In this document: piece by piece, positions 19,901 to 30,857 of the stretch
Layout: every line of letters starts with the position of its first letter
How positions within the stretch are numbered: position 1 is the stretch's first letter
Assembly: GCA_963682175.1 (NCBI GenBank)
Contig: OY821770.1
Coordinates: 16,584,501-16,648,500, forward strand
Source: Triglochin maritima
Lineage: Eukaryota > Streptophyta > Magnoliopsida > Alismatales > Juncaginaceae
DNA: 64,000 nt
Direction of reading: 5' to 3'
Translations under genes and position numbers: made by a program
The notes under the pieces: model-generated
The model's database searches: none
What the model was told of the DNA's origin: nothing
Seen by the model: only the letters and a program-made list of their open reading frames with translations

Positions 19901-20282
19901 TGTTATTGGATTAATCTAGGATTAATAAGATATTTGCCCAAAGCACTGACACATGGTGCGTCCCTATTGGACTACACATTTAGGGTTTAGGGTGGAGACA
20001 TCTATATAAGGAGGGGAGCCTCCCATTGGAGAGATTGATCTCATGTGCAAAACCCTAGCCTCCACCCTAACCTAGCCGCCACCTCCCTCTCCCTCAAATC
20101 CGTCCCTTCCACCAAGTAGGACTCTTGGGTTGTGGATTTGTTCTTCTTCTCCAAGAGAGTAGAAGACCGGCCGGTGCTCAAGAAGACTCCGTGAGGTGAT
20201 CGTCGATTCTTCTTCCGCTGCCACAGGTTCTCTCCACCAAAGGTAAATCCGAACCTGTAGACTAAATCGTAGTTTGCTAACA
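19901..20282 (+). repeat. 5' LTR of copia element W1
   Basis: 382 bp from TGTTATTGG to GCTAACA. TATA box TATATAAG at 20003-20010. Teloboxes (TAGGGTTT) at 19981-19988 and, inverted, at 20050-20057. Its inverted counterpart is 26034-26424. Confidence 0.88.
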
Positions 20283-20283
20283 T

Positions 20284-20296
20284 TGGTATCAGAGCC
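20284..20296 (+). promoter_or_regulatory. Initiator tRNA-Met primer binding site, W1
   Basis: TGGTATCAGAGCC, the standard plant copia primer site, one base after the 5' LTR. Confidence 0.95.
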
Positions 20297-22385
20297 ATCC
20301 TGGTCACCTCCGAGTTTTTGGTTTTTTGAGCACCTTTCTTTATTTCATTTGAGTTGAGATATTTTCGGTGATTCTTAGAAAGAAAAAAAATTGGATACAT
20401 ATGTTGTTGTTTTTTTCTTTCTCTCCATTCATGCGCCTAGGGTTTGATGACAAATCTCCTCACTCATGCGCATGTGTTATTTGTTTTTTTTCGAATTCTA
20501 TGTTGATCTTGCACCTACGGTTTGATGGTTGATTTCCTCACCTTGTGCATGTATCATTTTTTTGATTTTTTTTGGTTGATGTACCTAGGGTTTGGTGGTC
20601 GGTTTTTTGCTCCTCACCTGAGTACATGGTTTTTTGGATTACTTGACTATGCGGCTAGGGTTTGATGGCATATTTTCCTCACCCTAGCGTATGGCCTTTT
20701 GATTCATCTTATACATGCGATTAGTATTACATGATTCATCATCTTTTTGCACATAATATTTGTTTCATCTTTAAGCATGCATCTAGAGTTGAATATGGAT
20801 GCTTCATTCTTGCGCATAATGTAGTTTTCTTGATATGCATGTGCCTAGGGTTTCATGTTCATCTATGATTATTGCGCATAATGTATATTCCATCCTTCAA
20901 GCATGCGGCTAGATTTTATTTTTCTCTGATTTTATGCGCATGTATGTTTAAGAGAAAGATGATGATTTTTGTTACAAGAGTTGGATATTGCATATATCTC
21001 ATGATGTGATCATATATTTCGGATTATGTATCATTTGTCTTTCAAAACTCTTGTTTATGCATCTAAGGATAGAAGGTTGTTGCCTTATTCATGTGTGTGC
21101 AATTTTTGATCATATATGCATGCATCTAGATGATTGCCGAATTAGATGATGATTGCCGAATTATGTACATGTTTGTTGCTAACATTCGGCTATGTGTTTC
21201 TTTTGGAATGATTGCATGCATTTCATTTGAAATATTTCCTTTTCATCATATCTGCATATATGGGTTGCCCTCCACCAAAGAATTTCAAATTTTTCTTTCC
21301 AATACAAGTAGCATAATTATTGTTGATTGCATGCTTATATTGATTAAGGAAAGATTAGCTAATTCTGAAATTTTTGAGAGGATATTATGGGCTGGAGTTT
21401 TATTGCCTTAAAAGTATTTTTTGAATGCTTTCCTTTGATGCACAAATATGTGTTGCTCTCCACCATAGAATTTCGGATTTCTTCTTTCCTAATGAAAGTA
21501 GGATAATTTTTTATGCTATCATGATTATATTGATTAGGGAAAGAAGAAAAAATTCTGTTTTGAGAATGATTATTGTGGAGATTGGTTGTTATTACCTAAC
21601 ACGTTTTTTGCCAATATTCGTGCACCATACATGCATTGTTTCCTTATGCATTACTTCCTTCTTGTGTGAAAGAGGTGCACACTTTATGGTATTTTTTTCA
21701 TACGTCGGATTGTGCTAACGTATGGAAAGATTGTGCTTGTATGGAATGAATGGTTGCTGATTTTATTTACTTCGTTATTGAGAGTTGAGCGTAATTTCAT
21801 TCATTCATTTCCATTTGCAATAGATATCGCAATGAGCTGTAATATTTATGGACTGTAATAATTATGGATTGTGGACTGTTTATTGCCCTAAGGAGACGAG
21901 GGGCTCCTTTATTTTTTTATTGCGATATTATTGCTATAAGGCTCATGCAGGTTCCCGTCTAAGAGGCTAAATCCCTATGGGGGATCCTTAGCTTGATATG
22001 GAAGTAATGTAGCAATCAATTTCTGTGTGATCTTGATTGATTTTTTTGAAGGAAACGTTTTTTGGAACCTACATGCCTAGTGGGAGGTTCAAGGTAGAAG
22101 TGTTTTGTGTACACCACCTTGCAACCGGCGGCAATACTTTCTTTATTTGCCGATTTGCCATGATTTAAACGTTTTTTTGGGTTATTAAATCATGATGGAG
22201 CTCAATATCTAGATTAGAAAAATGGCTTTATTAACTATTGCATGAGGATTTGATCGAATGCTTTATGTTTTCCTTTGGTCTGAATGCTATAGCTATTAAG
22301 TCAGTTTATTTTTATGACTATAGTAGCTCATTGTATTTTATGCTAGAACTCATGTATCGCTATGTGTTTTTTGTCCTAGATTTTT
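20297..22385 (+). other. Long 5' leader of copia W1 with degenerate telobox repeats
   Basis: About 2.1 kb without coding capacity. Between about 20430 and 20920 it has at least eight degenerate units of 45-70 bp, each opening ATGCG(N)CTAGGGTTTGATGG or a relative. Exact TAGGGTTT teloboxes sit at 20438-20445, 20586-20593, 20656-20663 and 20846-20853. The rest is AT-rich. The whole leader is matched in inverse orientation at about 24130-26019. Confidence 0.75.
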
Positions 22386-23722
22386 ATGGCTGCTTCCAAA
22401 AGCATTGTCGCTGATCTGACTCGAAGAGATAAACTCAATGAAAGAAATTACGATCTGTGGCATCATAAAATTGAGTATCTCTTAGAGGATCAAGACATGT
22501 TAGAAAATATAACCCAAACTATGTCTCCCCCCGAGGAGGGGAACACTGCACATCATCGCAGAAATATGGATGTCTATAATGCATGGAAAAAGAAAGACCG
22601 TATTGCTCGCATTACAATTCTGAGTTCGATGCGAGATGATCTGTAACTGTGGTTCGAAAAATTGCGAACTGCAAAGGCCATGTGGGAAGCTGTGAAGTTT
22701 CAGTACGGAGTAACCTCCGTCACAATGGCCCGCCAGCTTGGGCTCATGTTTGATGGGTATAAAATGCGCCAAGGTCACACAATGAGGCAGCATATTACCA
22801 CAATTTCAAACATGATAAGCGAGCTGAGCGCTGCCGGTCGTTCTAAGACCGATGAGGAGCAAGTGTCTGCTCTCATCAGATCATTGCCTTCGAAGAGTTG
22901 GGATCGTATGAAGGTCCATCTTACTCATGCTGATGACATCAGGACATTTGACCAGGCCGCAAAACACCTAGAGCTGGAGGAGACCGCATGCTTGCGGAAG
23001 CCCCCTCAAAACTGAAGTGTTTGCTGCTGAAGCTGGCACTCCTCGGAGGAGTGCAGGTTTTAAACGCAAAAGAGATAGAGATCAGGGTTTTAAAGGCAAG
23101 AAGGGTGCAAATAAAAATAAAACAGAAAACAAAGCTGGAAAGAAATGACCTCGAGGATCCAGAGGTGGGAAAGATAAGTCTAATGTGACTTGTTTTAACT
23201 GCCGAAAGACTGGACATTTTGCTTGTGAGTGTACTGAGCAAAAGGTAATTACTGTGTGTAATCCCTCGAATTGTAACGTGACTAGTTCTGTGATGCTCAC
23301 TGATCATTCTCCTGTGTGGATTGTGGATTCAGGTGGCATGGACCACAGGATCGTTCTGCCTTCGTGGAATATCGTCGTGTTCCAAGTGGGAGGCGAATAA
23401 ACATGGCAAACAACACTAGCATTGAAGTTCTTGGAGTTGGCGCATGCAAAGTGGTTTTGCGAAGTGGCCGGATCCTATTACTTCACGACGTGTTGTATGC
23501 ACCAACTATACGGCGAAATATTATTTCTGTTGTTGTTTTGATGAGACATGGTTTTAAAGTTGTTTTTGAGAACAATGATATGGGTTTATACCTTTCTAAC
23601 ATTTATTATGGACGTGCTTTTTCTTTCAGACGGTTTTATTGTGTTGGACGCAATTTATGATTTCAATCGTAATACTAGTGCCTTTATGAGCCAAAGTTCC
23701 ATGAATAATGATTCAGTAATAT
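22386..23722 (+). pseudogene. gag-protease of copia W1 (truncated)
   Basis: Starts at ATG 22386 (MAASKSIVADLTRRDKLNER). It has a copia gag domain (WKKKDRIARITILSSMRDDL, then WEAVKFQYGVTSV and ALIRSLPSKSWDRMK). A TAA at 22644-22646 interrupts it, a frameshift lies near 23005 and another stop near 23147. The zinc knuckle CFNCRKTGHFACEC (CX2CX4HX4C) is intact at about 23189-23230. The protease active site WIVDSGG lies at about 23320-23340, followed by a frame change into LLLHDVLYAPTIRRNI. The element ends abruptly at about 23722, where the inverted copy W2 begins, so integrase, RT, RNase H and 3' LTR are absent. Confidence 0.88.
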
Positions 23723-24129
23723 GTTGTACTCATCGTGTGACCTTGACGCATTTTATACCCATCAAACATGATCCCAAGCTGGCGGGCCCTTGTGACGGAG
23801 GTCACTCCGTACTGAAACTTCACAGTTTCCCACAAGGCCTTTGCAGTTCGAAACTTTTCGAACCGCGGCAACAAATCGTCCCTCATTGAACTTAGAATTG
23901 TGATTCGAGCAATTCGGTCTTTCTTTTTCCATGCATTATAAACATCCAAGTTTCTGCGATGTTGCGCAGTATTCCCCTCCTCGGGGGGAGACATAGATTG
24001 TTTTATGTTTTCTAACATGTCCTGATCCTCTAAGAGATACTCAATTTTACGATGCCACTAATCGTAATTTCTTTCATTGACTTTATCTCCTCGAGTCAGA
24101 TCAGCGACAATGCTTTTGGAAGCAGCCAT
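23723..24129 (-). pseudogene. gag of copia W2 (inverted, truncated)
   Basis: Minus strand from ATG at 24129 down to a truncation at about 23727. The residues match W1 gag closely (MSPPEEGNTA, NAWKKKDRIARITILSS, FDGYKMRQGHTM). A TAG lies near the start (24057-24059), where W1 has a Leu codon. It stops in mid-domain; the junction with W1 shares only the bases around AATAT. Confidence 0.88.
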
Positions 24130-26019
24130 AAAGAATCTAGGACAATCAAAATACATAGCGATACATGAGTTCTAGCATAAAATATAACGAGCTACAATAG
24201 TCATAAAAAATAAAGTGACTTAATAGCTATAGCATTCAGACCAAAAGAAAACATAAAGCATTCGATCAAATCCTCATGCAATAGTTAATAAAGCCATTTT
24301 ACTAATCTAGATATTGAGCTCTATCATGATTTAATGACCCCAAAAAAACATTTTAAATCATGGTAAATCAACAAATAAAAAAGATATTTGCCGCCGGTTG
24401 CAAGGTTGTTTACAAAACACTTCTACCTTGCAACTCCCACTAGGCATGCGAGTTCCCAAAAAACGGTTTTCAAAAAAAACACAATCAACATCACACAGAT
24501 ATGATTACTACATTACTTCCATATCGAGCTAATGATCCCCATTAGGAATTTAGCCTCGTCGATGGGAACATGCATGAGTCTTATAGCAATAATATCGCAA
24601 TAATAAAAAAATAAAGGAGCCCCTCGTCTCCTCAGGGCAATAAACAGTCCACAGTCCATAATTATTACAGTCCATAAATATTACAGCCCATTGCGATAAC
24701 TATTGCAAATGGAAATGAATGAATGAAATTACGCTCATCTCTCAATAAGGCAGTAAATAAAATCAGCAACCATTCATTCCACATAGGCACAATCTTTCCA
24801 TACGTTAGCACAATCCGACGTATGAAAAAAAAATACCATAAAGTGTGCACCTCATTCAAACAATAAGGAAGTAATGCATAAGGAAACAATGCATGAATGG
24901 TGCACGAAAATAGGCAAAAACGTGTTAGGTAATAACAACCAATCTCCACAATAATCATTCTCAAAACAGAATTTTTTTTCTTCTTTCCCTAATCAATATA
25001 ATCATGATAGCACAAAAATTATCCTACTTTGATTAGGAAAGAAAAAAATCCGAAATTATATGGTGGAGAGCAACACATATTTTTGCATCAAAGGAAAGCA
25101 TCCAAACATATTTTTAAGGCAATAAAATTCCAGCCCATAATATCTTCCCAAAATTTTCAGAATTAGCCTATCTTTCCATAATCAATATAAGCATGCAATC
25201 AACAATAATTATACTACTTGTAATGGAAAGAAAATTTCGAAATTCTTTGGTGGATGACATCACATATATGCACATTTGATGAAAAGGAAATATTTCAAAT
25301 GAAATGCATGCAATCATTCCAAAAGAAATCTGAAAATCCTTAATGAGATTAACATATATGTGCATTCAATCATAAAGGAAATATTTCAAATGAAATGAAT
25401 GCTCTCATTCCAAAAATCCGAAATATACAATATGGTAACTCAATATACATGTATGTGCATGATTTTGCAATCAACATCTAATCCTAGATGCATGCACATG
25501 TGATTAAAAAATTACATATACATGAATAAGGCAACAAGCATCTAACCTTAGATGTATGTACAAGAGTTTAAAAAAATGCACAATCAAATCATACCATCCG
25601 AAATATATGATCACATTATATGATACATGAAATAATTAACTCTTGTAAAATTATCATCATATTTCAAACAACATATATGCGTATATAATCAAGAACAAAC
25701 AAACTCTAGTCGCAAGCTTTGGGATGAAAGAAATATGCGCAACAAACATAGATTAACATGTAACCCTAGGTACATGCATAAAATGAAATCTAAGCTATGC
25801 GCAAGAATGAAATAATGATGAAACTTGTAATACAATTCGCATGTAATGAAATGAATCAAGAAAAACATGCGCAAGGGTGAGAAAAAATGTCATCAAACCC
25901 TAGGCGCATGATGAAGAGAAAAAACTACACATGTATGCGATTTCTCTCAAAAGCTACCGAAATTATTTCAACATATATGAAATAAGAAAGTGCTCAAAAA
26001 ATTCGAAGGTGACCAAGAT
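24130..26019 (-). other. 5' leader of copia W2 (inverted copy of the W1 leader)
   Basis: Matches the W1 leader in reverse complement over most of its length with indels. For example, the CCCCTCGTCTCC block near 24617 pairs with GGAGACGAGGGGC near 21890. No coding sequence. Confidence 0.8.
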
Positions 26020-26032
26020 GGCTCTGGTACCA
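26020..26032 (-). promoter_or_regulatory. Diverged tRNA-Met primer site, W2
   Basis: On the minus strand TGGTACCAGAGCC, one mismatch from the W1 site, next to the inverted LTR. Confidence 0.88.
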
Positions 26033-26033
26033 A

Positions 26034-26424
26034 TGTTAGCAATCTACGATTGAATCTACAGGTTCGGAATTACCTTTGGTGGAGAGAACATGTGGCAGCG
26101 GAATGGATCGGCGATCACCTCACGGAATCCTCTGGAGCACCGGTCGGTCTTCTACTCTCTTGGAGAAGAAGCACGAGTCCACAACCCAAGAGTCCACGGA
26201 TTGGCTTTATGGATGTGGAGGGACGAATAGGAGAGAGAGGGAGAGGTGGCGGCTAGGGTTTGGTGGGGCTAGGGTTTGCACACAAGAATGCTCTATCCAA
26301 TGGGAGGCTCCCCTCCTTATATAGATGACCCCATCCTAAACCCTAATGCGCAACCAATGAGAGTGTGCCACGTGTCAGTGCTTTGGGCAAACATCATCTT
26401 AATCCTTAGATTAATCCAATAGCA
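26034..26424 (-). repeat. LTR of copia W2 (inverted)
   Basis: 391 bp, minus strand from TGCTATTGG at 26424 to GCTAACA at 26034. TATATAAGG lies on the minus strand at about 26314-26322. Bases flanking the outer ends of W1 (acaaa) and W2 (acctc) do not match, so the pair is not a single simple insertion. Confidence 0.85.
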
Positions 26425-26504
26425 ACCTCCAATGGTATTAGACAAGGGCACTCACTATCCACCTTCCTATCTATGGTAGTGGCTTACTTCATTGGTCACT
26501 TGCT

Positions 26505-27221
26505 AAGGAGTCCTCTATTTTAAAAACCGGACCAAACCGGCGGTTGGACCGGGATGGACCGTGAACCGGTAGCAAATCAGTCGGTTCGGTCAAAAAACCG
26601 GTTTCTCTCGTGAACCGGAGCGAACCGAAGAAAACCGAAAAAACCGGTTTTTTCAATTTAAACAAAATTTGGTTTTTATTGTTTTATTTTTTGTTCAATT
26701 TTGACCCAAATTCTAAGATTTTTACTTTTTACTACTCCTTCCCCAACCCCTCACCACACCTCCACTCTCGCGATCTCCACCGGTCCACCCCTCATCGCAC
26801 CGCCACCGCTCGCGATCTCCACCAAGGCCGGCAGACCGACGGATCTCTAGGACAGTCTACCACCCCTACTGCTTTAGATGTTGAAGTAAATGTTTGTTCA
26901 TTTGTTAGAAGAAAGACTAATATTACTTAGTTACATGTTTGTTCATTTTTTTTACTGATTTTAATTAAGTTATTTTACAAATGGATAATTTTTGTTGAAT
27001 TGTTCATAATTTAGGTACTTGGTTATTACTTATTATGTTAAAAAATAATATGAAAAATCGGTTCAATCGGTCTGACCGTCGGTTGGACCACCGCTACGGA
27101 GTCGGTTCAGTTCAACCCTCGGTTCACAAAATACTGATGTCATGCTGACGTCATCATCAGTTGGACCAGGTTGAACCATCGGTTCACTCTTCGGTTCGGT
27201 TTTTAAAACATTGAAGGAGTC
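26505..27221. mobile_element. Non-autonomous hAT-type element with 8-bp target duplication
   Basis: The element is 26513-27213 (701 bp), flanked by identical AAGGAGTC at 26505-26512 and 27214-27221. The ends are inverted: right end read inwards CAATGTTTTAAAAACCG, left end CTCTATTTTAAAAACCGG. Subterminal regions are packed with short ACCGG/CCGGTT and GGTTCGGTT motifs in both directions, as expected for transposase binding sites. The 8-bp duplication and end sequence fit the hAT superfamily. No transposase is encoded; short open frames inside are incidental. Confidence 0.88.
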
Positions 27222-28207
27222 TCCTGGGCCTAGGTCACATGTTTAACACGTGTGACATTTTACGTAGGATGTTCTTCAGAAGCTGCAGTTGCGGTCATAG
27301 ATCTCCTTGTTTGCAAAAAAAAGGCCCATGTTGTATTCATCTCTTATGTTAGTTAAACTAGTTAAAATTACCACACTTCGAGAATCATGTAGTACATGTT
27401 AGATCCACGACTCCATGTTTGTGACTCAATTGAGATTTCAAAGTGGAATTCATCCATAACTTCAAGAAAAACACTTCCTAGAACCAAGATTTGCAATTTT
27501 CATTTCATTTGATTCAAATTGTAAGCTGACATGCAACTAGGAGGCACAAATACTTCTAGACCCTTGATGTATCGTATTGTACCCATATCAGATATTGATA
27601 CTCCTGGGCACTTCTGTATACATATTCGATACTTCATTTGGAGTATCCTAATTAAAAAATATAATTTTAAATTTGGATACTTTAGGATACTTCATTGACA
27701 CTTTATGATACTTTTAGTCGGATACTTTCACATAAGTATTTAAAACTAAAAACAAGAAACATACTACAGTATTGTCTATGGAATACGCATCCATGTGGGC
27801 TTTTAGATTGAGTGTTATACTAAATATTTGTTATATAACTCTTTTTTTATTTCATTTCAATTCACTTTCTGAATTCTTTTTTATACTCATTGATTTCATA
27901 TATGTTTAAATGGCATTATACTCATATTAAATAAAATTTGATGTAGACGTATGTTGTACCCATGTTGTATCTTATCCTACTTCTATGAAAAATGATGTAT
28001 CCATATCCGTATCGTACCGTACTTGTACCCCATAATATTGATACCCATGCTCAGGTTTACATCTTTTTTTTCATGGATAGATGGTACCATGGGGATTTGG
28101 CTATTCTATGGACCCATGAAATACGTGACAGGAATTTGCTCTCGCAGTAGTCCAAATTGGATAAGTTGCTTTGCAGTATCTCCTGACTTCCGTCCAGTTT
28201 CCGTTCA
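27222..28207. other. Gene-free stretch with one approximate direct repeat
   Basis: AT-rich, no coding domain recognised. Two similar segments rich in GTATCGTA, TTGTACCC and ATATTGATAC, at about 27566-27612 and 28008-28053, lie in direct orientation and may mark the ends of an unrecognised small element. Toward the right end (about 28070-28120) there is a faint match to the PLD exon that normally precedes the next feature, too weak to annotate. Confidence 0.5.
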
Positions 28208-28312
28208 TGCAGATTTACGCTTACAGAATGTCTTTGTGGGCTGAGCACACCGGCACAATAGAAGAATGTTTTAACCAGCCGGAGAGCCTTGAATGCATGA
28301 GAAGAGTGTTGT
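28208..28312 (+). pseudogene. Phospholipase D last-exon fragment, first half
   Basis: After an acceptor-like ...GTTCATGCAG the frame reads IYAYRMSLWAEHTGTIEECF and then QPESLECMRRV. This is the C-terminal block of plant phospholipase D enzymes (RMSLWAEH...PESLECV), which follows the second HKD catalytic motif. The catalytic exons are not found upstream in the window. The exon is cut at 28312 by a solo LTR and resumes at 30213. PLD hydrolyses phospholipids to phosphatidic acid; this copy cannot. Which subfamily it came from is not certain. Confidence 0.8.
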
Positions 28313-30212
28313 TGTAATATCATTAATCCTTATCAGGACTAATTATGTTTTGGCTTTGATTAGGGGCTTAATTGGTTGGATTATGATGGAGGGCTGAGAT
28401 TGATTTGGTTTGGTTGAGATGAGATGAAGGGTGGAGATTGGAAGAGAAGGGTTTAAGGTGTGGTGAGTGATTCTCTCTCCCTCTCTCTCGCGTTTTCTCT
28501 CTCTCACCGCTCAAACTCTCTCTCTATCTGATCAGACCTCCGGTGCGTGGAGGAGCTCGAGCCGTGCGGTTCTGAAGGCGAGGCAAGGATCGGACGTTCG
28601 CCGGTGAGGGTAGATCGTCGTTCGATTGGTTTTCACCGGAGGAGGTGATTTGCGAGGAAAAGCTCGCCGTCGAGTCTTCGAAGGCTTCTTCAAGTCTTCA
28701 AGGTATGTCAAGCTTTACTTTGATGCTCACTTATGCTTTGGTGGGTGTTGGGGTGGTCGACGGTAGGCCGGGGGGCTCGTCGGACCCGTGCAGCTGCGTT
28801 CTGCACTATAATCGGTCGACCGGTGGCATGGTTCGGTCGACCGGTTGTAGAGGAATTTGGGCGGAAAACCCTTGCACCGGTCGAACGATACTCTTCGAGT
28901 GGTCGACTGGTGGTACGTTTGATCAAGGGAGAAAAGGCTCTGTGTGTTTTCGGTCGAACGGGACCCCTTTGCCGGTCGACCGAAAGCACTGTTGTAAGTC
29001 GGTTGGGGGCGTTGACCATCCAAACGGTCGACCACCTTGTTGACTTGTTCGACCGGCGATTAAAAATAACTTAAGTTGGTTCGACCGTGAGATGTTCCGG
29101 TCGACCGGTGCACTAGGCGGATTTTGGAGTTTGGTACTGGTCGTTTTCGGTCGACCGGTGAGTTTGGGTCGTTCGACCGTTGGTGCATATTACTGTGGCA
29201 CAAGTTTTACTGGTCGAATTCGGTCGAACGGGACCCCTTTGCCGTTCGACCGATTGACGGTTTTGTTGGTTGGGCCAGTCCTGCTGAGAGGATTCGGTCG
29301 ACCGGTTGGGAGATGTCGTTCGACCGTTTGGTACGGTTTTCGCGTGTTCTTGTGTTGTGAAGCCAGCTCATGTTGGTGACGGATCTCCGGCCCTTGGAGG
29401 GTGACGGTGCCGGCCAGTGAGTGGTTCACGGGTGTTGTCGGGCCAGCCCAAGAAGGCAACGGATCTCCGGCCCTAGTGGGGTGACCGGTGCCGGCCTGAG
29501 GGTGGTTCGCGTGTGGGGCCAACTCAAGATGGCAACGGATCTCCGGCCCTAGAGGGGTGACGGTGCCGGCCTGAGAGTGGTCTTCTGGACAGCTCAAGAT
29601 GGCAGCGGTACAGAGGATACCGACCTGAGAGTAATCCGGCGGTGCCTGGGGCACATGTGTGTGTTGACCGAGGATATTTCCGGTCGTGGTGCCTGGGGCA
29701 CGTGTGTTGTCGCCGAGGGAGTTTCCGGCTGAGGTGCCTGGGGCACGTGTGTGAGGGTTGGGCTAGAGGACCCGTGGGACCCGTCACTGTTTGGTGTCTA
29801 CTGTGGTAGGGAGAGAGTTCCTGAGGACCCAGTGAGACGTTTGTTGGTCTATCGCATTTCATATCATACCTGCTTTAGATATCTAGTCATTTATTGTTAT
29901 AGAGGTTTGACATACGGGGTTTCCTCTCGGGAAACTCAGGCATATTCATGTTTTATGTCAGGTCGTAGGCAGCATTAGGAGGTGGTGACCGCGGAGGAGC
30001 GCCTTCGGGACCAGATCCTGCTTTCCCTGTTTTGGAGGTCCGAGTGATTACATGTATATTTTCCTTATCTTTTGTTGTAATCACACTTTTGTAAACTCTC
30101 AGATATATATATTGTATATATGTTAGTGCACCAGTTGGCCTTTTTCGTTGGTAATATCCTCGTGTTGTGTTTTATTAAAAATTTAATTTCTTCCGCTTTT
30201 GAGGATGTTACA
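28313..30212 (+). mobile_element. Solo LTR of the chromovirus family (LTR copy C)
   Basis: 1900 bp, TGTAATATC to GATGTTACA, with exact duplication GTTGT at 28308-28312 and 30213-30217. Shares donor-like AAG/GTATGTCAA (28703), acceptor-like ATGTCAG ending 29961, a GTTTCC/GGAAAC hairpin before that acceptor, and at least six perfect CGGTCGACCG motifs (for example 28813-28822, 28834-28843, 28973-28982, 29098-29107, 29148-29157). The hairpins at 28951-28982 and 29221-29252 start 270 bp apart, exactly as in LTR A. Confidence 0.92.
29360..29756 (+). repeat. Two minisatellites in LTR copy C
   Basis: At 29360-29640, about four units of 80-90 bp built on GCAACGGATCTCCGGCCCT and GGTGACGGTGCCGGCC. At 29641-29756, three units of about 50 bp, each with GGTGCCTGGGGCAC(A/G)TGTGT. 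Neither unit resembles the repeats in LTR A or B. Confidence 0.85.
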
Positions 30213-30340
30213 GTTGTCAATGGGAGAGATGAGCTGGAACCAGTTTATTAGCAATGAAGTGACCGAGATGACTGACATACCCTGTTGATGTAGACAAACG
30301 AGGTGTGGTGAAGCCTCTAGTTGAAATAAAGCTTTTGTCA
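30213..30340 (+). pseudogene. Phospholipase D last-exon fragment, second half
   Basis: Continues in frame from 28312 once the LTR and one duplicate are removed: LSMGEMSWNQFISNEVTEM, then, after a short deletion and frame change, YPVDVDKRGVVKPL. This matches the usual PLD tail, in which the expected ...RGHLLK segment is missing. The usual final PLD residues are absent. Confidence 0.78.
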
Positions 30341-30857
30341 AGATTAGTTTGGTTTCGATGGGTGGGTTTGAGTTGTGTTATCTATGTGACATTTTTTGAG
30401 CTATCCGTGATCTACCCAATAATAAGATTAGACAAACTGAATATGGATTACATTTTCGTTTAATTACAATAAAAAGATAGATGAAATTATCTCAACCAGC
30501 TAATTTGCAAATTCGAATTTGATTTTGAAGAAACTATCACAATTTGATAAAAATACATCAGTTAAGTTCTTGAGGGAAAAATGTATCAGTTCAATCAATC
30601 AAATTTTGTTTTATCTGTACTTTCGAAATCATAACATGAGCATTGATAAGGACTAACACTAGATAGAAAGCTTATCAACTTTAATTTCAGAAACATATAT
30701 AAAAGATCAGAATTGGCATTGCTAACACTAATCAGTCAAAACTGAAACAGAGCCATCTGACTAGAAGCAAAATGAACTTCAAACGAAGTAACTAACCTAC
30801 ATCAAATCTCAAAAATTAAGCAACACAACAATTGCTTGCACCATCCATCCACACACT
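30341..30857. other. Gene-free stretch, possible 3' untranslated region
   Basis: AT-rich. The part from about 30700 could be the 3' untranslated region of the minus-strand exon at 30858-31043. Nothing else is recognised. Confidence 0.4.

Noticed and set aside
19981..20060. Interstitial telomere repeat
   Set aside because: Only isolated TAGGGTTT words, not a tandem TTTAGGG run; treated as teloboxes.
26610..26930. 106-codon frame as a gene
   Set aside because: It falls inside the non-autonomous hAT element, is composed of simple and subterminal repeat sequence, and has no recognisable domain.
28057..28323. 88-codon minus-strand frame
   Set aside because: It is antisense to the phospholipase D exon, whose plus-strand translation matches a known protein family and continues past the LTR.
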